Below are positions 8,870 to 17,098 of a stretch of DNA of 54,349 bases, piece by piece. Each line of letters starts with the position of its first letter. The first letter of the stretch is position 1. The notes beneath the pieces were generated by a model. The model saw only the letters and a program-made list of their open reading frames with translations. It was not told the DNA's origin and searched no databases. Position numbers and translations under genes: made by a program. Source of the DNA: Nanobdellota archaeon (GTDB taxonomy: Archaea > Nanobdellota > Nanobdellia > Woesearchaeales > B3-WOES); NCBI GenBank assembly GCA_023131705.1, contig JAGLZG010000182.1:1-54349 (forward strand), read 5' to 3'.

Positions 8870-10993
8870 TTAAATCTTTAGAGTTTTTCGGTCAGAGAAT
8901 TCTTGTTGTTTACCATTATTCCACTGGTTGACAGGGCGTAAGTAACCTACGCTCCTTGAGTAGACTTCACAAGTTGCTTTACATCTCGGACACTCTACAT
9001 GTTCACCTTGGATGAAGCCACAAGTTGGGCAGATTGAAAAAGTAGGAGTTAGGGTAAAATAAGGTAGCTTGTAATGACTAACTACCCGCTTCACTAAAAG
9101 TTTGACAGAACTCCAGTCGGCTATACTTTCCCCTAAAAATAGATGTATTACAGTCCCACCTGAATACCTTACTTGTAAGCTATCTTGTAAGTCTAACATT
9201 TCAAACAAATCATCTGTGAAAGCTACAGGTAGTTGGCTTGAATTGGTGTAATAAACCTTGTCACCCTTTCCTTGTAGTTTGATGTTACTCTCCCCAAAGT
9301 ATTGTTTATCCTTCAAAGCTAAGGAATGAGAACATCCTTCAGCAGGAGTTGCTTCCAGATTAAACACATCTCCCGTTTCTTTTTGATATCCCACAAGCCT
9401 GTTTCGCATAAAATCCAGCACATCCTCAGCAAACTCCCTTCCTCTATTACTACCTATTCCAGCATGGAGGAGGTTTATGATACTTTCATTCATCCCCACC
9501 AGACCTATTGTTGAAAAATGATTTTTCCAATAAGCCCCACTGTTTTGTTTAACCGACCTCAGGTAGAATTTAGAATAAGGGAAGAGACCTTGTTCAGTCA
9601 ATCCCTCTACGACTTTCCTCTTTATAATAAGACTATCTTTGGCTACATTCATCAAGTCACCCAGTCGTTCTAAATAATCTTCTTTGCTTCTTGATACAGC
9701 TCCTATTCTACCCATGTTAAGCGTTACTACTCCCAAACTCCCAGTTAACGGATTAGACCCAAAGAGACCACCTCCTCTCTTTCTTAATTCTTTAAGACTT
9801 AATCTCAAACGACAGCACATAGACCTTGTGTCTTCTATCTTCATGTCTGAATTTGTGTAGTTCGCAAAATAAGGATTTCCCATTTTACCAGCCATCTTCC
9901 ATATTACATCATACTCAGGATTGTCCCAATCGAAGTCTTTTCCAATGTTATAAGTTGGAATGGGAAAGGTGAAAGGTCTTCCGTCTTTATCCCCTTCCAT
10001 CAAAAGATTAGCGAAGACATTGTTGAGTAGATAAATCTCTTTTTGAAAATCGCCATAAGTTTCTTTTTGAAATTTCCCACCTATTATAATAGGCTTCATC
10101 TTCATGAACTCGGGAATTTTTAAGTCCAGCGTTAGATTGGAAAAAGGGGATTGAAAACCAGTCCTTGTTGGAACATTCATGTTGAATAGGAATTCTTGAA
10201 GAAACTGCTTTACTTCTTCCTCATTAAGTTTATCCCTTCTTATAAATGGGGCTAAATAGGTGTCAAAACTTGAAAAAGCCTGAGCACCCGCACTTTCCCC
10301 CTGTAAGGTAAATAAGAAGTTCACAACCTGCCCTAAAGCGCTGCTGAAATGTTTCGGAGGTTTGGATTCTATTTTTCCGGGAACACCACCGAAGCCACTT
10401 ATTAATAGGTCTTCTAAGTCCCATCCTACACAATAAGCTCCTAAGAAATCCAAGTCATGGATATGGAAGTCGCCACTTCTATGGCATTCCCTAATCCTTT
10501 CATCATAAATTCTATTAAGCCAAAAACCTGTAACAGCTTTCTTAACAACATAGTTATTTAAACCCTGCACGCTATAACTCATATTAGAGTTTTCTTTTAT
10601 CTCCCAATCCTCGCCGCCTAAATAATCCTCTATTAAGGAAACAGGCTTCAAGAGACTTCCTAAATCTCTATTCTCTTTATGTTTCTCTCTATAGATTACA
10701 AAACTTCTAAAAACATTCCAAAGCCCGTTAGATAAGAGGACTTCTTCAATCATATCTTGCACGAGTTCAACAGTAATGACATCACTTTCTATAAGTTTCC
10801 TTCTAACTTGTTTACTTAATTTACTAACATCCCCTTTCTCTTTTACAGACTTGAAGGCTTTGTTCAAGACACTTTTAATCTTACGTTCATCGAATGGAAC
10901 AGCTCTACCATCTCTTTTAAGAACATTTTTCGAAAGCGTCCTTCTTTTCTCTTGCTTTATAACTCGTCCACATCTATCATCTTTCAATATCAT
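8870..10993 (-). CDS. nrdD: Anaerobic (class III) ribonucleoside-triphosphate reductase
   Basis: A 707-aa enzyme that reduces ribonucleoside triphosphates to dNTPs using a glycyl radical. The N-terminal ~100 residues form an ATP-cone (KRDGRAVPFDERKI). The C-terminus carries the four-Cys zinc site (CPTC about residues 655-658, CPRC 668-671) and the radical loop GYLRPVNQW with Gly at about 683. Length and motifs are complete. No NrdG radical-SAM activase (CxxxCxxC) was recognised in the window, so activation probably depends on a host NrdG. It is the last gene of its operon, 14 nt after dcd. Confidence 0.95.
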   Translation of the reverse strand: MILKDDRCGRVIKQEKRRTLSKNVLKRDGRAVPFDERKIKSVLNKAFKSVKEKGDVSKLSKQVRRKLIESDVITVELVQDMIEEVLLSNGLWNVFRSFVIYREKHKENRDLGSLLKPVSLIEDYLGGEDWEIKENSNMSYSVQGLNNYVVKKAVTGFWLNRIYDERIRECHRSGDFHIHDLDFLGAYCVGWDLEDLLISGFGGVPGKIESKPPKHFSSALGQVVNFLFTLQGESAGAQAFSSFDTYLAPFIRRDKLNEEEVKQFLQEFLFNMNVPTRTGFQSPFSNLTLDLKIPEFMKMKPIIIGGKFQKETYGDFQKEIYLLNNVFANLLMEGDKDGRPFTFPIPTYNIGKDFDWDNPEYDVIWKMAGKMGNPYFANYTNSDMKIEDTRSMCCRLRLSLKELRKRGGGLFGSNPLTGSLGVVTLNMGRIGAVSRSKEDYLERLGDLMNVAKDSLIIKRKVVEGLTEQGLFPYSKFYLRSVKQNSGAYWKNHFSTIGLVGMNESIINLLHAGIGSNRGREFAEDVLDFMRNRLVGYQKETGDVFNLEATPAEGCSHSLALKDKQYFGESNIKLQGKGDKVYYTNSSQLPVAFTDDLFEMLDLQDSLQVRYSGGTVIHLFLGESIADWSSVKLLVKRVVSHYKLPYFTLTPTFSICPTCGFIQGEHVECPRCKATCEVYSRSVGYLRPVNQWNNGKQQEFSDRKTLKI

Positions 10994-11007
10994 CCCCCCT
11001 TTCTTAA

Positions 11008-11592
11008 CTAAACCTTAGCATAAACTACTTCTTCACCTTGACCTTGATATTTCCCTCCTTTGTCTTTATAACTCACTTCACAACCCCGATTCTCAAAAAA
11101 TATAACTTGAGCTATTCCTTCATTGCTATATATCTTTGCGGGGATTGATGAGGTGTTAGATATTTCAATAGTTACATGTCCTTCCCACTCACTCTCAAGG
11201 GGTGTGACGTTTACTATAATTCCACATCTGGCATAGGTTGATTTCCCTACAACCAAACACATTATGTTTCGGGGGATTTTGAACTTCTCCATACTCCTTC
11301 CTAAGACAAAACTGTTAGGAGGGATTATACATATATTCCCGTTATAATCTTTACACAGTGACTCATTAAAATTCTTCGGGTCAACCGCAGGAGATGTAAA
11401 ATAATGAGACAAGTTAGAAGTACCAAGTTCAAAAACCTTAAACTCATTTGCAATCCTCATGTCATATCCGTTTCCAGATAGACCATAGCTTACTACCTTA
11501 TTCCCTTCTACCTCTCTAACTTGTTTGTCAACAAAAGGGTCTATCATTCCCGCTTCAGCAAATTTTCTTATCTCTTTGTCAGTCAATAGCAT
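11008..11592 (-). CDS. dcd: dCTP deaminase
   Basis: A 194-aa trimeric nucleotide-pool enzyme that converts dCTP to dUTP. Family features are GKSTYARCGIIVNVTPLE (Ser/Arg active-site region), then EWEGHVTIEISNT and the NEGIAQVIFF C-terminal strand. The N-terminus MLLTDKEIRKFAEAGMIDPF is typical. It lies between an acidic small protein (10-nt overlap) and nrdD, forming a dNTP supply unit. I cannot tell whether it is the mono-functional type or the bifunctional dCTP deaminase/dUTPase type. No separate dUTPase was recognised. Confidence 0.9.
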   Translation of the reverse strand: MLLTDKEIRKFAEAGMIDPFVDKQVREVEGNKVVSYGLSGNGYDMRIANEFKVFELGTSNLSHYFTSPAVDPKNFNESLCKDYNGNICIIPPNSFVLGRSMEKFKIPRNIMCLVVGKSTYARCGIIVNVTPLESEWEGHVTIEISNTSSIPAKIYSNEGIAQVIFFENRGCEVSYKDKGGKYQGQGEEVVYAKV

Positions 11593-11939
11593 TCTTCCTC
11601 CTCTTTAATCTTCCGTCTCAAATCCTCTATATCTTTCATAACATCTGTTTCATCTGGCGTTGCCCAATCATTAGTTTTTTTGGCTATTACTACCATATCC
11701 TCCTTTTTCGGTATCACAATCACCTCAAAATCCTCATCTTCATTGTCAATCCAATACTCTTCGTCAAACTTTTCCAGTAAATCCAATGACTCTTTGATTG
11801 ATGAATTAGTATGAATGTTTATAAAAAGTAAATCACTTTCCTCATCTGGGGTAAAGGTGATTTCTGTTATATGTTCTGCAAATATTTCTCTGATTTTATG
11901 GCAAATTCTAAACAGGCGTTCATAATAAAAGGCTTTCAT
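11583..11939 (-). CDS. Hypothetical acidic protein
   Basis: A 118-aa protein rich in D and E, with a charged EDEDFEVIVIPKKE stretch and a helical E/K-rich end. No family recognised. It overlaps dcd by 10 nt and the previous gene by 4 nt, so it is co-translated with the nucleotide metabolism genes. The function is unknown. Confidence 0.6.
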   Translation of the reverse strand: MKAFYYERLFRICHKIREIFAEHITEITFTPDEESDLLFINIHTNSSIKESLDLLEKFDEEYWIDNEDEDFEVIVIPKKEDMVVIAKKTNDWATPDETDVMKDIEDLRRKIKEEEECY

Positions 11940-12127
11940 ATTGTCTCCCTCTCATCCATACAATAGTTTATTAAATCTGCCACTGCTCCTTCTTCTGTTT
12001 CTCCATCACCATTAAAAGTCCAGTGTGCACCATCTAAGTAAGCCTCAAAGCCTCCACCGTTTTCTTCAAGAATAGGCTCTACTATAACTTTGCGACCATT
12101 AATTGTCATTGTTTCCCAGATTTTCAT
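11936..12127 (-). CDS. Small HicB-like fold protein
   Basis: A 63-aa protein. The pattern VEPILEENGGGFEAYLDGAH, followed by GDGETEEGAVADLINY, matches the small beta-alpha HicB-type fold (an E-x-G-G-F/Y-x-A-x-x-P/D-x-x-x-x-x-G-x-T-x-x-E-A pattern). HicB proteins are antitoxins, but no HicA-like toxin is adjacent. An orphan regulatory or structural use is therefore more likely. The start overlaps the next gene by 4 nt. Confidence 0.5.
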   Translation of the reverse strand: MKIWETMTINGRKVIVEPILEENGGGFEAYLDGAHWTFNGDGETEEGAVADLINYCMDERETI

Positions 12128-12361
12128 TTATCTTATCTCATACCTAATAGGATTTCCATTGTTATCAAAGGCGTTAGCTTCCTTATCCTCCCCCTTCTTA
12201 TATGTTTTTATAGGACTTTCTGTGCCTTGTATTAATGCTATGTTATATCCCATTCGTTCTACATTCTCAATATTACGCCACTCTGTCTCACCCTCACTAA
12301 TAACAATAAAATCATCGTCGTTAAATTGTTTTAATCTACTAATTAATTCTTTTTTAGTCAT
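12128..12361 (-). CDS. Hypothetical protein
   Basis: A 77-aa protein starting MTKKELISRLKQFNDDDFIV. The start resembles small phage proteins of the form 'T..eLi..L..f.dd..V', common in hypothetical operon genes. No catalytic motif. It is tightly packed between neighbours (4-nt overlap upstream). Confidence 0.55.
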   Translation of the reverse strand: MTKKELISRLKQFNDDDFIVISEGETEWRNIENVERMGYNIALIQGTESPIKTYKKGEDKEANAFDNNGNPIRYEIR

Positions 12362-12642
12362 CCACTCACCTCCTTATCCCACCCTTTTTTGTAACATTTC
12401 AAGCAGCATTCCACATTATGAAACTTATTATCCATCGAGGCTGTTGAACCACAATACTTACATTTCATTGTTTCGTCTTTGTAAAAAAATTCAACAAGCC
12501 TTTTTGGTATATCTTGGGTGGTTATAAAATCATGAAGGCGCTGTCTTGTAAATGCTATATCACTACGGTATAATAGTGCCTTACAATACTCATCTACCAT
12601 TTGGTTCAAGAACCATACAACTTCAAATGATTCTATTTTCAT
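12358..12642 (-). CDS. Hypothetical zinc-ribbon protein
   Basis: A 94-aa protein. The C-terminus holds CKYCGS, then after 14 residues CCLKC, a likely four-Cys zinc ribbon. The first 60 residues are helical. It may bind nucleic acid or protein. It overlaps the next gene by 4 nt. The function is unknown. Confidence 0.55.
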   Translation of the reverse strand: MKIESFEVVWFLNQMVDEYCKALLYRSDIAFTRQRLHDFITTQDIPKRLVEFFYKDETMKCKYCGSTASMDNKFHNVECCLKCYKKGWDKEVSG

Positions 12643-12653
12643 TTTCCCTCCTT

Positions 12654-12917
12654 CTACAACCTTTCCACAGTAGCTTCACCCATCACTACAGGTGGAAGAT
12701 TTATCCTTGCAGATACCTGTTTACCCATTAAACTCCTTCTCCCATCAGACCCTTCATCAAACCAATCGCTTACATCTACTTCTATAGAAGGTCTCATAGC
12801 GTTTAAAACAGATTGTATTAATTCTTCTTTTACTCTTTCTGTCAATTCCTGTGCAGAATACTCTGACTCCATCATATCTTTCGTAGAAATATATTTTACT
12901 TCACTAAAATAGGTCAT
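12654..12917 (-). CDS. Hypothetical protein
   Basis: 87 aa, counted from the ATG at 12917 (MTYFSEVKYISTKD). This start is chosen over a longer frame opening at 12971 because a GGGAG lies just upstream and the ATG follows the previous gene's TAG by 1 nt. It contains SDWFDEGSDGRRSLMGKQVS. No family recognised. Confidence 0.5.
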   Translation of the reverse strand: MTYFSEVKYISTKDMMESEYSAQELTERVKEELIQSVLNAMRPSIEVDVSDWFDEGSDGRRSLMGKQVSARINLPPVVMGEATVERL

Positions 12918-12918
12918 T

Positions 12919-13182
12919 CTACACTCCCACCAACCTCTGCACTTTAATTGAAATAATATTATCATAGGCAAGAAGTGTTTTGTTAAATTCTCTCAGCATT
13001 GTTGCCTTTCTTTGCTCAAGATAACTTATATTTTCTATATCTTCTGTCTCTACTTCGTAAGTTCTGTGAACTTTTTCTGTTTCATAATCCTCCAAAACAA
13101 CTAAAACTTTTTCATTAAACCTTTTCACTACTTCACAATCTTTGTGACAGCGATAAATCACTTCTACTTGTATACTACTCAT
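12919..13182 (-). CDS. Hypothetical protein
   Basis: An 87-aa beta-rich protein with RTYEVETEDIENISYLEQRK. It starts in a 4-nt overlap with the upstream gene. Nothing in it points to a function. Confidence 0.5.
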   Translation of the reverse strand: MSSIQVEVIYRCHKDCEVVKRFNEKVLVVLEDYETEKVHRTYEVETEDIENISYLEQRKATMLREFNKTLLAYDNIISIKVQRLVGV

Positions 13183-13388
13183 TCTTCCTCCTCTACCACC
13201 AGCTTATTCACCAATTCCTCTGAAAGAGCTTCCTCTACTCCATGTTTATACCCATGAATGAAGGCGGTTTTATAATGGTAGCCAATTACCTTTATCATAT
13301 CTTCCATCTCACCATGCACTTTAAGCATACCTTCAATGTATTTCCAATGTGCCTCTACAAGTTTTTCCATATCATTCTTTATTTTCAT
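13179..13388 (-). CDS. Hypothetical helical protein
   Basis: A 69-aa helical protein ending in a run of glutamates (LVVEEEE). Its His- and Lys-containing central part (HYKTAFIHGYKHGVEEAL) is typical of small phage proteins that end 'F.hGykhg.eea'. It overlaps the lipoprotein gene by 17 nt. Confidence 0.55.
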   Translation of the reverse strand: MKIKNDMEKLVEAHWKYIEGMLKVHGEMEDMIKVIGYHYKTAFIHGYKHGVEEALSEELVNKLVVEEEE

Positions 13389-13602
13389 GTCTCTCCTTCT
13401 CCATTAAAAGTCTATACAAAGTATAATTAGATATAAGTCTGCCATCAAAAGGGACAGTTATCCTGTCCCCTTTAAACACCTCTATTGATTTAACTTTATG
13501 CTTGCCGTTTATTATGTAAGGTTTTATTGAAGTGCAACTTGTTAGACATAACACAACTACTCCTGTTGCTATTCCTAAAAGGAAATAAAAAAGATATTTC
13601 AC
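13372..13602 (-). CDS. Small lipoprotein, possible o-spanin-like lysis protein
   Basis: A 76-aa protein with an N-terminal hydrophobic segment ending in the lipobox LTSC at about residues 20-23, followed by a polar domain. It would be exported and lipidated at the Cys. It sits next to the membrane-anchored transglycosylase (4-nt overlap), so a lysis role such as an outer-membrane spanin or inhibitor is possible. The short C-terminal domain does not prove this. Confidence 0.6.
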   Translation of the reverse strand: MKYLFYFLLGIATGVVVLCLTSCTSIKPYIINGKHKVKSIEVFKGDRITVPFDGRLISNYTLYRLLMEKERHENKE

Positions 13603-14051
13603 TTCAATCCCTCAAAGGCGACTTTGAATTTTATCACATAACTTGGTTTTCTTAATCCCTTTCTATATTTCGTTTCCCCAAGATTGTATTGCATAATCGC
13701 AGCTTCAAGAGGGTAGTTTTTAAGAAGGTGGGATAGGAACTTAGTTCCATAGAATACATTATTAGCTGGTAGGAATAATCCAAGTCTTGAGCCCTCATAG
13801 CCAAGTGCTTTTGCTGTTGGAGGTAATATCTGCATCAGACCCGTGTCTCCATCTTTGTTAATCGCAAAAGGGCAACCGCTACTTTCTACTTCTATAATTG
13901 CTCTTACTATTCTCTCATCCACACTGAAACACTCTGAATATCTTTCTATGTAAAAATCTTTCGTAGCATAAAGAGAAAGAACAAAGGCACATATACAACC
14001 TAAGATAAATCCCAAAATGAAAAGAAGGATACGATTTCTAAGTTTTTTCAT
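13599..14051 (-). CDS. Membrane-anchored lytic transglycosylase (endolysin)
   Basis: A 150-aa protein. Residues about 8-30 form one hydrophobic segment (ILLFILGFILGCICAFVLSL), either a signal-anchor or SAR-type export signal. The rest is an SLT-fold domain with the catalytic Glu in RAIIEVESSG, the motif GLMQILPPTAKALG, and YNLGETKYRKG near the end. It cleaves peptidoglycan, probably as the lysis enzyme because it sits beside holin-type genes. A role in DNA entry is less likely given this context. Confidence 0.85.
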   Translation of the reverse strand: MKKLRNRILLFILGFILGCICAFVLSLYATKDFYIERYSECFSVDERIVRAIIEVESSGCPFAINKDGDTGLMQILPPTAKALGYEGSRLGLFLPANNVFYGTKFLSHLLKNYPLEAAIMQYNLGETKYRKGLRKPSYVIKFKVAFEGLK

Positions 14052-14277
14052 TAAAACCCCCTACCCAAAAAATAAAAACAGTAGCACAAAAAGTATAAAG
14101 ACATATTAAAACAAAAGAAAGTTCGGGAATAATAAGAGTAGTAATCCCACAAACTTTTTTCATCTTTTGTGATACAAAAGGGTTGTCTTTAAATATCAAA
14201 AGCAGCAATACCCCACACATTACTATCATAAATAAATGAAGGGCTATTAATCCTACTATTTCATTCGCAAAGTGCAT
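14038..14277 (-). CDS. Two-TM membrane protein, holin candidate
   Basis: A 79-aa protein with two hydrophobic segments (about residues 5-30 and 45-72) separated by a basic loop NPFVSQKMKKV. It overlaps the transglycosylase by 14 nt. Its size and topology suit a class II holin or an antiholin. The 3-TM protein at 14645-15049 is an alternative holin, so the division of labour is unclear. Confidence 0.55.
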   Translation of the reverse strand: MHFANEIVGLIALHLFMIVMCGVLLLLIFKDNPFVSQKMKKVCGITTLIIPELSFVLICLYTFCATVFIFWVGGFNEKT

Positions 14278-14402
14278 CTAAACCTCCTTTTCACTCTTTC
14301 TATTCCATAATCAAGTGTTTTCCAAATAGGAGAAGTTATAGTAACAATAATTACCCCTATCAATAAAAGACCGAAGCTCAACATTTGTTTTTCTTCTTTC
14401 AT
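14256..14402 (-). CDS. Single-TM small membrane protein
   Basis: A 48-aa reading frame that starts in an ATGA overlap with the upstream gene and overlaps the next start by 22 nt. It has one TM segment (LSFGLLLIGVIIVTITSPIW) and a basic tail ERVKRRFRCTLRMK. It is probably part of the lysis membrane group. Below the usual length cut-off, but tightly packed and well formed. Confidence 0.55.
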   Translation of the reverse strand: MKEEKQMLSFGLLLIGVIIVTITSPIWKTLDYGIERVKRRFRCTLRMK

Positions 14403-14626
14403 CTATTCCTCCCTCCAATTTTGACATCTTTCCTTATGTCATTTATCAATTCTTTTATACTGTCTACAATTTCCACTCCTCCTGCATATATAGCAAGGAC
14501 TAAAATCGGCACAATAGATAATAGGATATGGAAAGTGTAGAAAGGGATTCTTTTAACGGCTCGCCTTGTTTTGGGGTATTTATCCAAACATTTTTTTAAA
14601 GGCAGTATAACATTCTTTAATTTCAT
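14399..14626 (-). CDS. Single-TM membrane protein in lysis cluster
   Basis: A 75-aa protein with a basic N-terminus (KYPKTRRAVKRIPF), a central TM segment (HILLSIVPILVLAIYAGGVE) and an amphipathic charged tail. It lies between the 3-TM holin and smaller membrane proteins. A holin accessory or antiholin role is possible. No family recognised. Confidence 0.55.
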   Translation of the reverse strand: MKLKNVILPLKKCLDKYPKTRRAVKRIPFYTFHILLSIVPILVLAIYAGGVEIVDSIKELINDIRKDVKIGGRNR

Positions 14627-14644
14627 TTTATAAGTCTACCTCCT

Positions 14645-15049
14645 TTATTTCTTCTTAGGAAACAAGTGTCCTGACAAAGCATAGCTTCCAAAGTAAAAAA
14701 AACCTACAAGAAGGGCAAGATAAGCCAACTTCATTTCTATCGTGGTGTCTTTAATATATTTTGCCCATTCAGGGTCTATCTTCCATAAGGCACAAGCCAT
14801 AAACACTAAAAACAAGAATAGCCCCATAGTCGCCCATGCTAAAAGTCTCCTTGTCACAGAACGGATGGAGTTTTCTTGAGCAATAGCCCCTTGAATTTTC
14901 ACCCATACTTCCATTAGCTTGTTCGCATTTTCGGCTTTTTCTTGGTTTGTATAGAAGGCTTTGTCTACAAAATCCATCCCACCTTTCACTGTGTCTGCTA
15001 CTGTGTTGACTATCTTAGGTGCTCCCAAGAGAGTCGTTAGAAATCCCAT
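14645..15049 (-). CDS. Holin, 3-TM superfamily type
   Basis: A 134-aa protein. The N-terminal ~60 residues are soluble and helical. The S-x-T-R-R-L-L-A-W sequence leads into a first TM, and a further long hydrophobic stretch follows (KLAYLALLVGFFYFGSYALSG). This matches the holin family typified by gene transfer agent holins, where an S-x-x-R-P/R-x-x-A-W motif precedes the TM segments. It would form membrane lesions that release the transglycosylase. Confidence 0.75.
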   Translation of the reverse strand: MGFLTTLLGAPKIVNTVADTVKGGMDFVDKAFYTNQEKAENANKLMEVWVKIQGAIAQENSIRSVTRRLLAWATMGLFLFLVFMACALWKIDPEWAKYIKDTTIEMKLAYLALLVGFFYFGSYALSGHLFPKKK

Positions 15050-15310
15050 TTAATCCTCCTTTCTTCCTTCAATCAAAGGACGACAAATCTTGTTAAATCC
15101 TATTTCGGCTTTTCCACCTCTGGCAAAATCATCACTACCACCACACCATATTAATGCCCGTCTATATTTCTCAATAATATCAGCAAAGGCTTTAGCTAAC
15201 TCTGGTATCATTGTAAAATGTTTAGTTGTAGGCAAACACCATCTTTGTGCAGCAACTTCAAGGGAAGAATTAGAGATAGATTCGTTTATCTTATCGTTTG
15301 TGGCTTTCAT
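15050..15310 (-). CDS. Conserved phage hypothetical protein
   Basis: An 86-aa protein with AAQRWCLPTTKHFTMIPELA and AFADIIEKYRR. This 'W-C-L-P-x-T-x-x-x-x-M-x-x-E-L-A-x-A-F' pattern is a familiar small phage protein next to lysis genes, without an assigned function. It overlaps the HTH-like gene by 20 nt. Confidence 0.6.
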   Translation of the reverse strand: MKATNDKINESISNSSLEVAAQRWCLPTTKHFTMIPELAKAFADIIEKYRRALIWCGGSDDFARGGKAEIGFNKICRPLIEGRKED

Positions 15311-15578
15311 TTAAACCTCCTTTCTTAATTTTTGTAATACATGCTTTACCATTTAAAGGATTGAGTATATAACCTAAATCCATTAACTCTATAAAGTATT
15401 TTTTACTATCTTCTATTGAACCTACATTTAGTAAAAGTTGACTTGTAAACTCCCCATCATCCAATCTCATTTGTAATAAACCATACAATACTTTTGACTC
15501 TGATGATAGTCTCTCATCAGTTAGAAGGTCAATCGGAATAATTACATAGTCATTCTTTTCTGTTTCTTCAAAACACAT
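15291..15578 (-). CDS. Winged-helix-like protein
   Basis: A 95-aa protein. The start YVIIPIDLLTDERLSSESKV followed by LYGLLQMR is the characteristic opening of replication-initiator or helix-turn-helix proteins of the 'IP..ll.d..Ls..aKllY..l' type. It is short and may be a stand-alone DNA-binding domain. It is placed within the membrane/lysis operon, so a regulatory role is possible. RBS AAAAGGAGG. Confidence 0.5.
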   Translation of the reverse strand: MCFEETEKNDYVIIPIDLLTDERLSSESKVLYGLLQMRLDDGEFTSQLLLNVGSIEDSKKYFIELMDLGYILNPLNGKACITKIKKGGLNESHKR

Positions 15579-15631
15579 CTTACCTCCTTTTGAGAGAAGG
15601 GAGACCCTTAAAGCCTCCCTCTTTAAAACAA

Positions 15632-15871
15632 CTATTTCTTAAAACTACCCAAAAACCCTTTCACTGCGGCTGCTACATCTGCCCATTCCTTAAGAATCTT
15701 GGTTTTCTCTTCTTTAGAAATGGTGTTGTCATTCAAAGCATCGTAGGTAACATTTAAAGCCTCTGCCACCTCTTTCAATATGATTTTTGCTTTCATCCAT
15801 TTTGCTGCAAACACTCCAGCAAGGATAAATAACACTAAAGAAACAACTCCCAGAATTAAATCACTGTTCAT
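15632..15871 (-). CDS. Membrane-anchored helical protein
   Basis: A 79-aa protein with an N-terminal TM (LGVVSLVLFILAGVFAAKWM) and a C-terminal amphipathic helix with an EF-hand-like acidic patch DALNDNTISKEEKTKI. Similar small proteins occur near phage lysis genes. No assigned function. Confidence 0.55.
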   Translation of the reverse strand: MNSDLILGVVSLVLFILAGVFAAKWMKAKIILKEVAEALNVTYDALNDNTISKEEKTKILKEWADVAAAVKGFLGSFKK

Positions 15872-15941
15872 TTAGTCCTCCTTTTTTAAGTTTGTTAGAC
15901 AAAGTAGCCCGCCTTTTATTATTCAATCTACCTCCTCTACT

Positions 15942-16451
15942 CTAACTTCGATAGTTATCTCGCCTGCTGGTTGGCAGTTTCCTACAAAACATTTCAAGCT
16001 CCCTAAGACTCTTTAATCTTACTTTCGCCTCTACTTCTTTGTTATAAGGATAACTTAATAAAATAATCCTTTCATAACTTTTGAAGTGTGGGTAGTCCTC
16101 CATTAAAAAAGTTGACTTGTCCGCTTCAAGAAGTTTTTCCTTCTCAAGAGGGTTTCCTACGAAAACTGTCTTTTTTACCTTATCACCCAAGAATCTATAA
16201 AGCCACCTTTTAGTATAGGGTCTCCACTTAACTGGCTGACTTGTCCATACTTCGATTTCATCAAAATAATCTCTTATGATTCTAAAATACACAGTAGGAA
16301 TGGCTTCTTCCAAAATTGATAAGTCTTCGTTGATAAGGTCTATAGCATTCCAATGCCAAGTCGTTGGATAAGGAAGATTTAGTTTTCGGCAGAGACTACC
16401 TGATAGGTCTCTAAGGACACCATCAAGGTCGAAGACTATTTTTTTTGTCAT
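15942..16451 (-). CDS. HAD-family 5'(3')-deoxyribonucleotidase-like protein
   Basis: A 169-aa protein. The HAD motif I is at the N-terminus (VFDLDGVLRDL, nucleophile Asp and acid/base Asp), motif II is likely VWTSQP, and motif IV is FLMEDYPHF. This layout fits the small 5' nucleotidase / NT5C-like HAD group that phages use to dephosphorylate nucleotides. It overlaps the RHH gene by 4 nt. It works alongside Dcd and NrdD in nucleotide control. Substrate preference is not readable. Confidence 0.75.
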   Translation of the reverse strand: MTKKIVFDLDGVLRDLSGSLCRKLNLPYPTTWHWNAIDLINEDLSILEEAIPTVYFRIIRDYFDEIEVWTSQPVKWRPYTKRWLYRFLGDKVKKTVFVGNPLEKEKLLEADKSTFLMEDYPHFKSYERIILLSYPYNKEVEAKVRLKSLRELEMFCRKLPTSRRDNYRS

Positions 16452-17047
16452 TCTTTACTCATTTTAATAACTTCATACACTTTATCAATAGACATTTTTC
16501 TTTCTATCTCAACAACTCTTTTTAGATTACACTTCCTGTCAGGCACAATAAAGAGAAATTGTCTATGGGGTTCATCTATCACTTCAAAAAATCCTTCTAT
16601 TCCACATTCTTTAACAGCTATTTTTACCTCATCAATAGACAGAAGTCCTGCATTTTCTAATCCATCGGGGTATAGAAAATTATAGAGAGTTTCTTTAAGG
16701 AAAAGGTTCTTTTCTCCATCTACTTCATCATCTAAATCCTCAATTTTCAAAGAACGCCCTCTGTAAGAAAGTTGCCCCTCATCAAAAACTAGCTCTGATT
16801 TCCCCAACTGTGACACCCAAATACTCATAACTTTGATTACTTTACCCTCTAAAAGCGGTAAGTTAAAAATTTTGTCATCGTGAACAAAGTTATAATTTGT
16901 ATGTGCAGCCTCAGATAGAAACTTTTCTACAAGCTGTGATGAAGAAATTCCTTGAAGTTTCGCCTGAATTTTTATGTTCCGCACTAAGGATTTTCTAATT
17001 GCAGCCGCAAAACTCACCTTTTTGTTAAATACCTTCTTCCTACCCAT
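16448..17047 (-). CDS. Ribbon-helix-helix DNA-binding protein
   Basis: A 199-aa protein with a basic N-terminus (MGRKKVFNKKVSFAAAI). A short strand and two helices (RKSLVRNIKIQAKLQGISSS, QLVEKFLSEAA) fit an RHH fold. The remaining ~150 residues are an unrecognised ligand- or partner-binding domain. It is the second gene of the leftward operon. It could regulate the divergent promoters and the TGTTAG-type sites upstream, which is inference. Confidence 0.55.
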   Translation of the reverse strand: MGRKKVFNKKVSFAAAIRKSLVRNIKIQAKLQGISSSQLVEKFLSEAAHTNYNFVHDDKIFNLPLLEGKVIKVMSIWVSQLGKSELVFDEGQLSYRGRSLKIEDLDDEVDGEKNLFLKETLYNFLYPDGLENAGLLSIDEVKIAVKECGIEGFFEVIDEPHRQFLFIVPDRKCNLKRVVEIERKMSIDKVYEVIKMSKE

Positions 17048-17098
17048 TTCTTATTACCTCCTTCTTTTTAAAACTTAATCTATTAATTATCTTTAACT

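Noticed and set aside
11936..12127. HicAB toxin-antitoxin pair
   Set aside because: Only a HicB-like short fold is seen; neighbours lack a HicA-type dsRNA-binding toxin.
12358..12642. NrdG-type activase from the CKYCG motif
   Set aside because: The spacing is CxxC plus CCLKC (zinc ribbon), not CxxxCxxC, and the protein is too short for a radical-SAM enzyme.
15590..15625. Terminator between 15632 and 15578
   Set aside because: Only a 6-bp AGGGAG/CTCCCT stem with an 11-nt loop and no good U-run on the coding strand; too weak to call.
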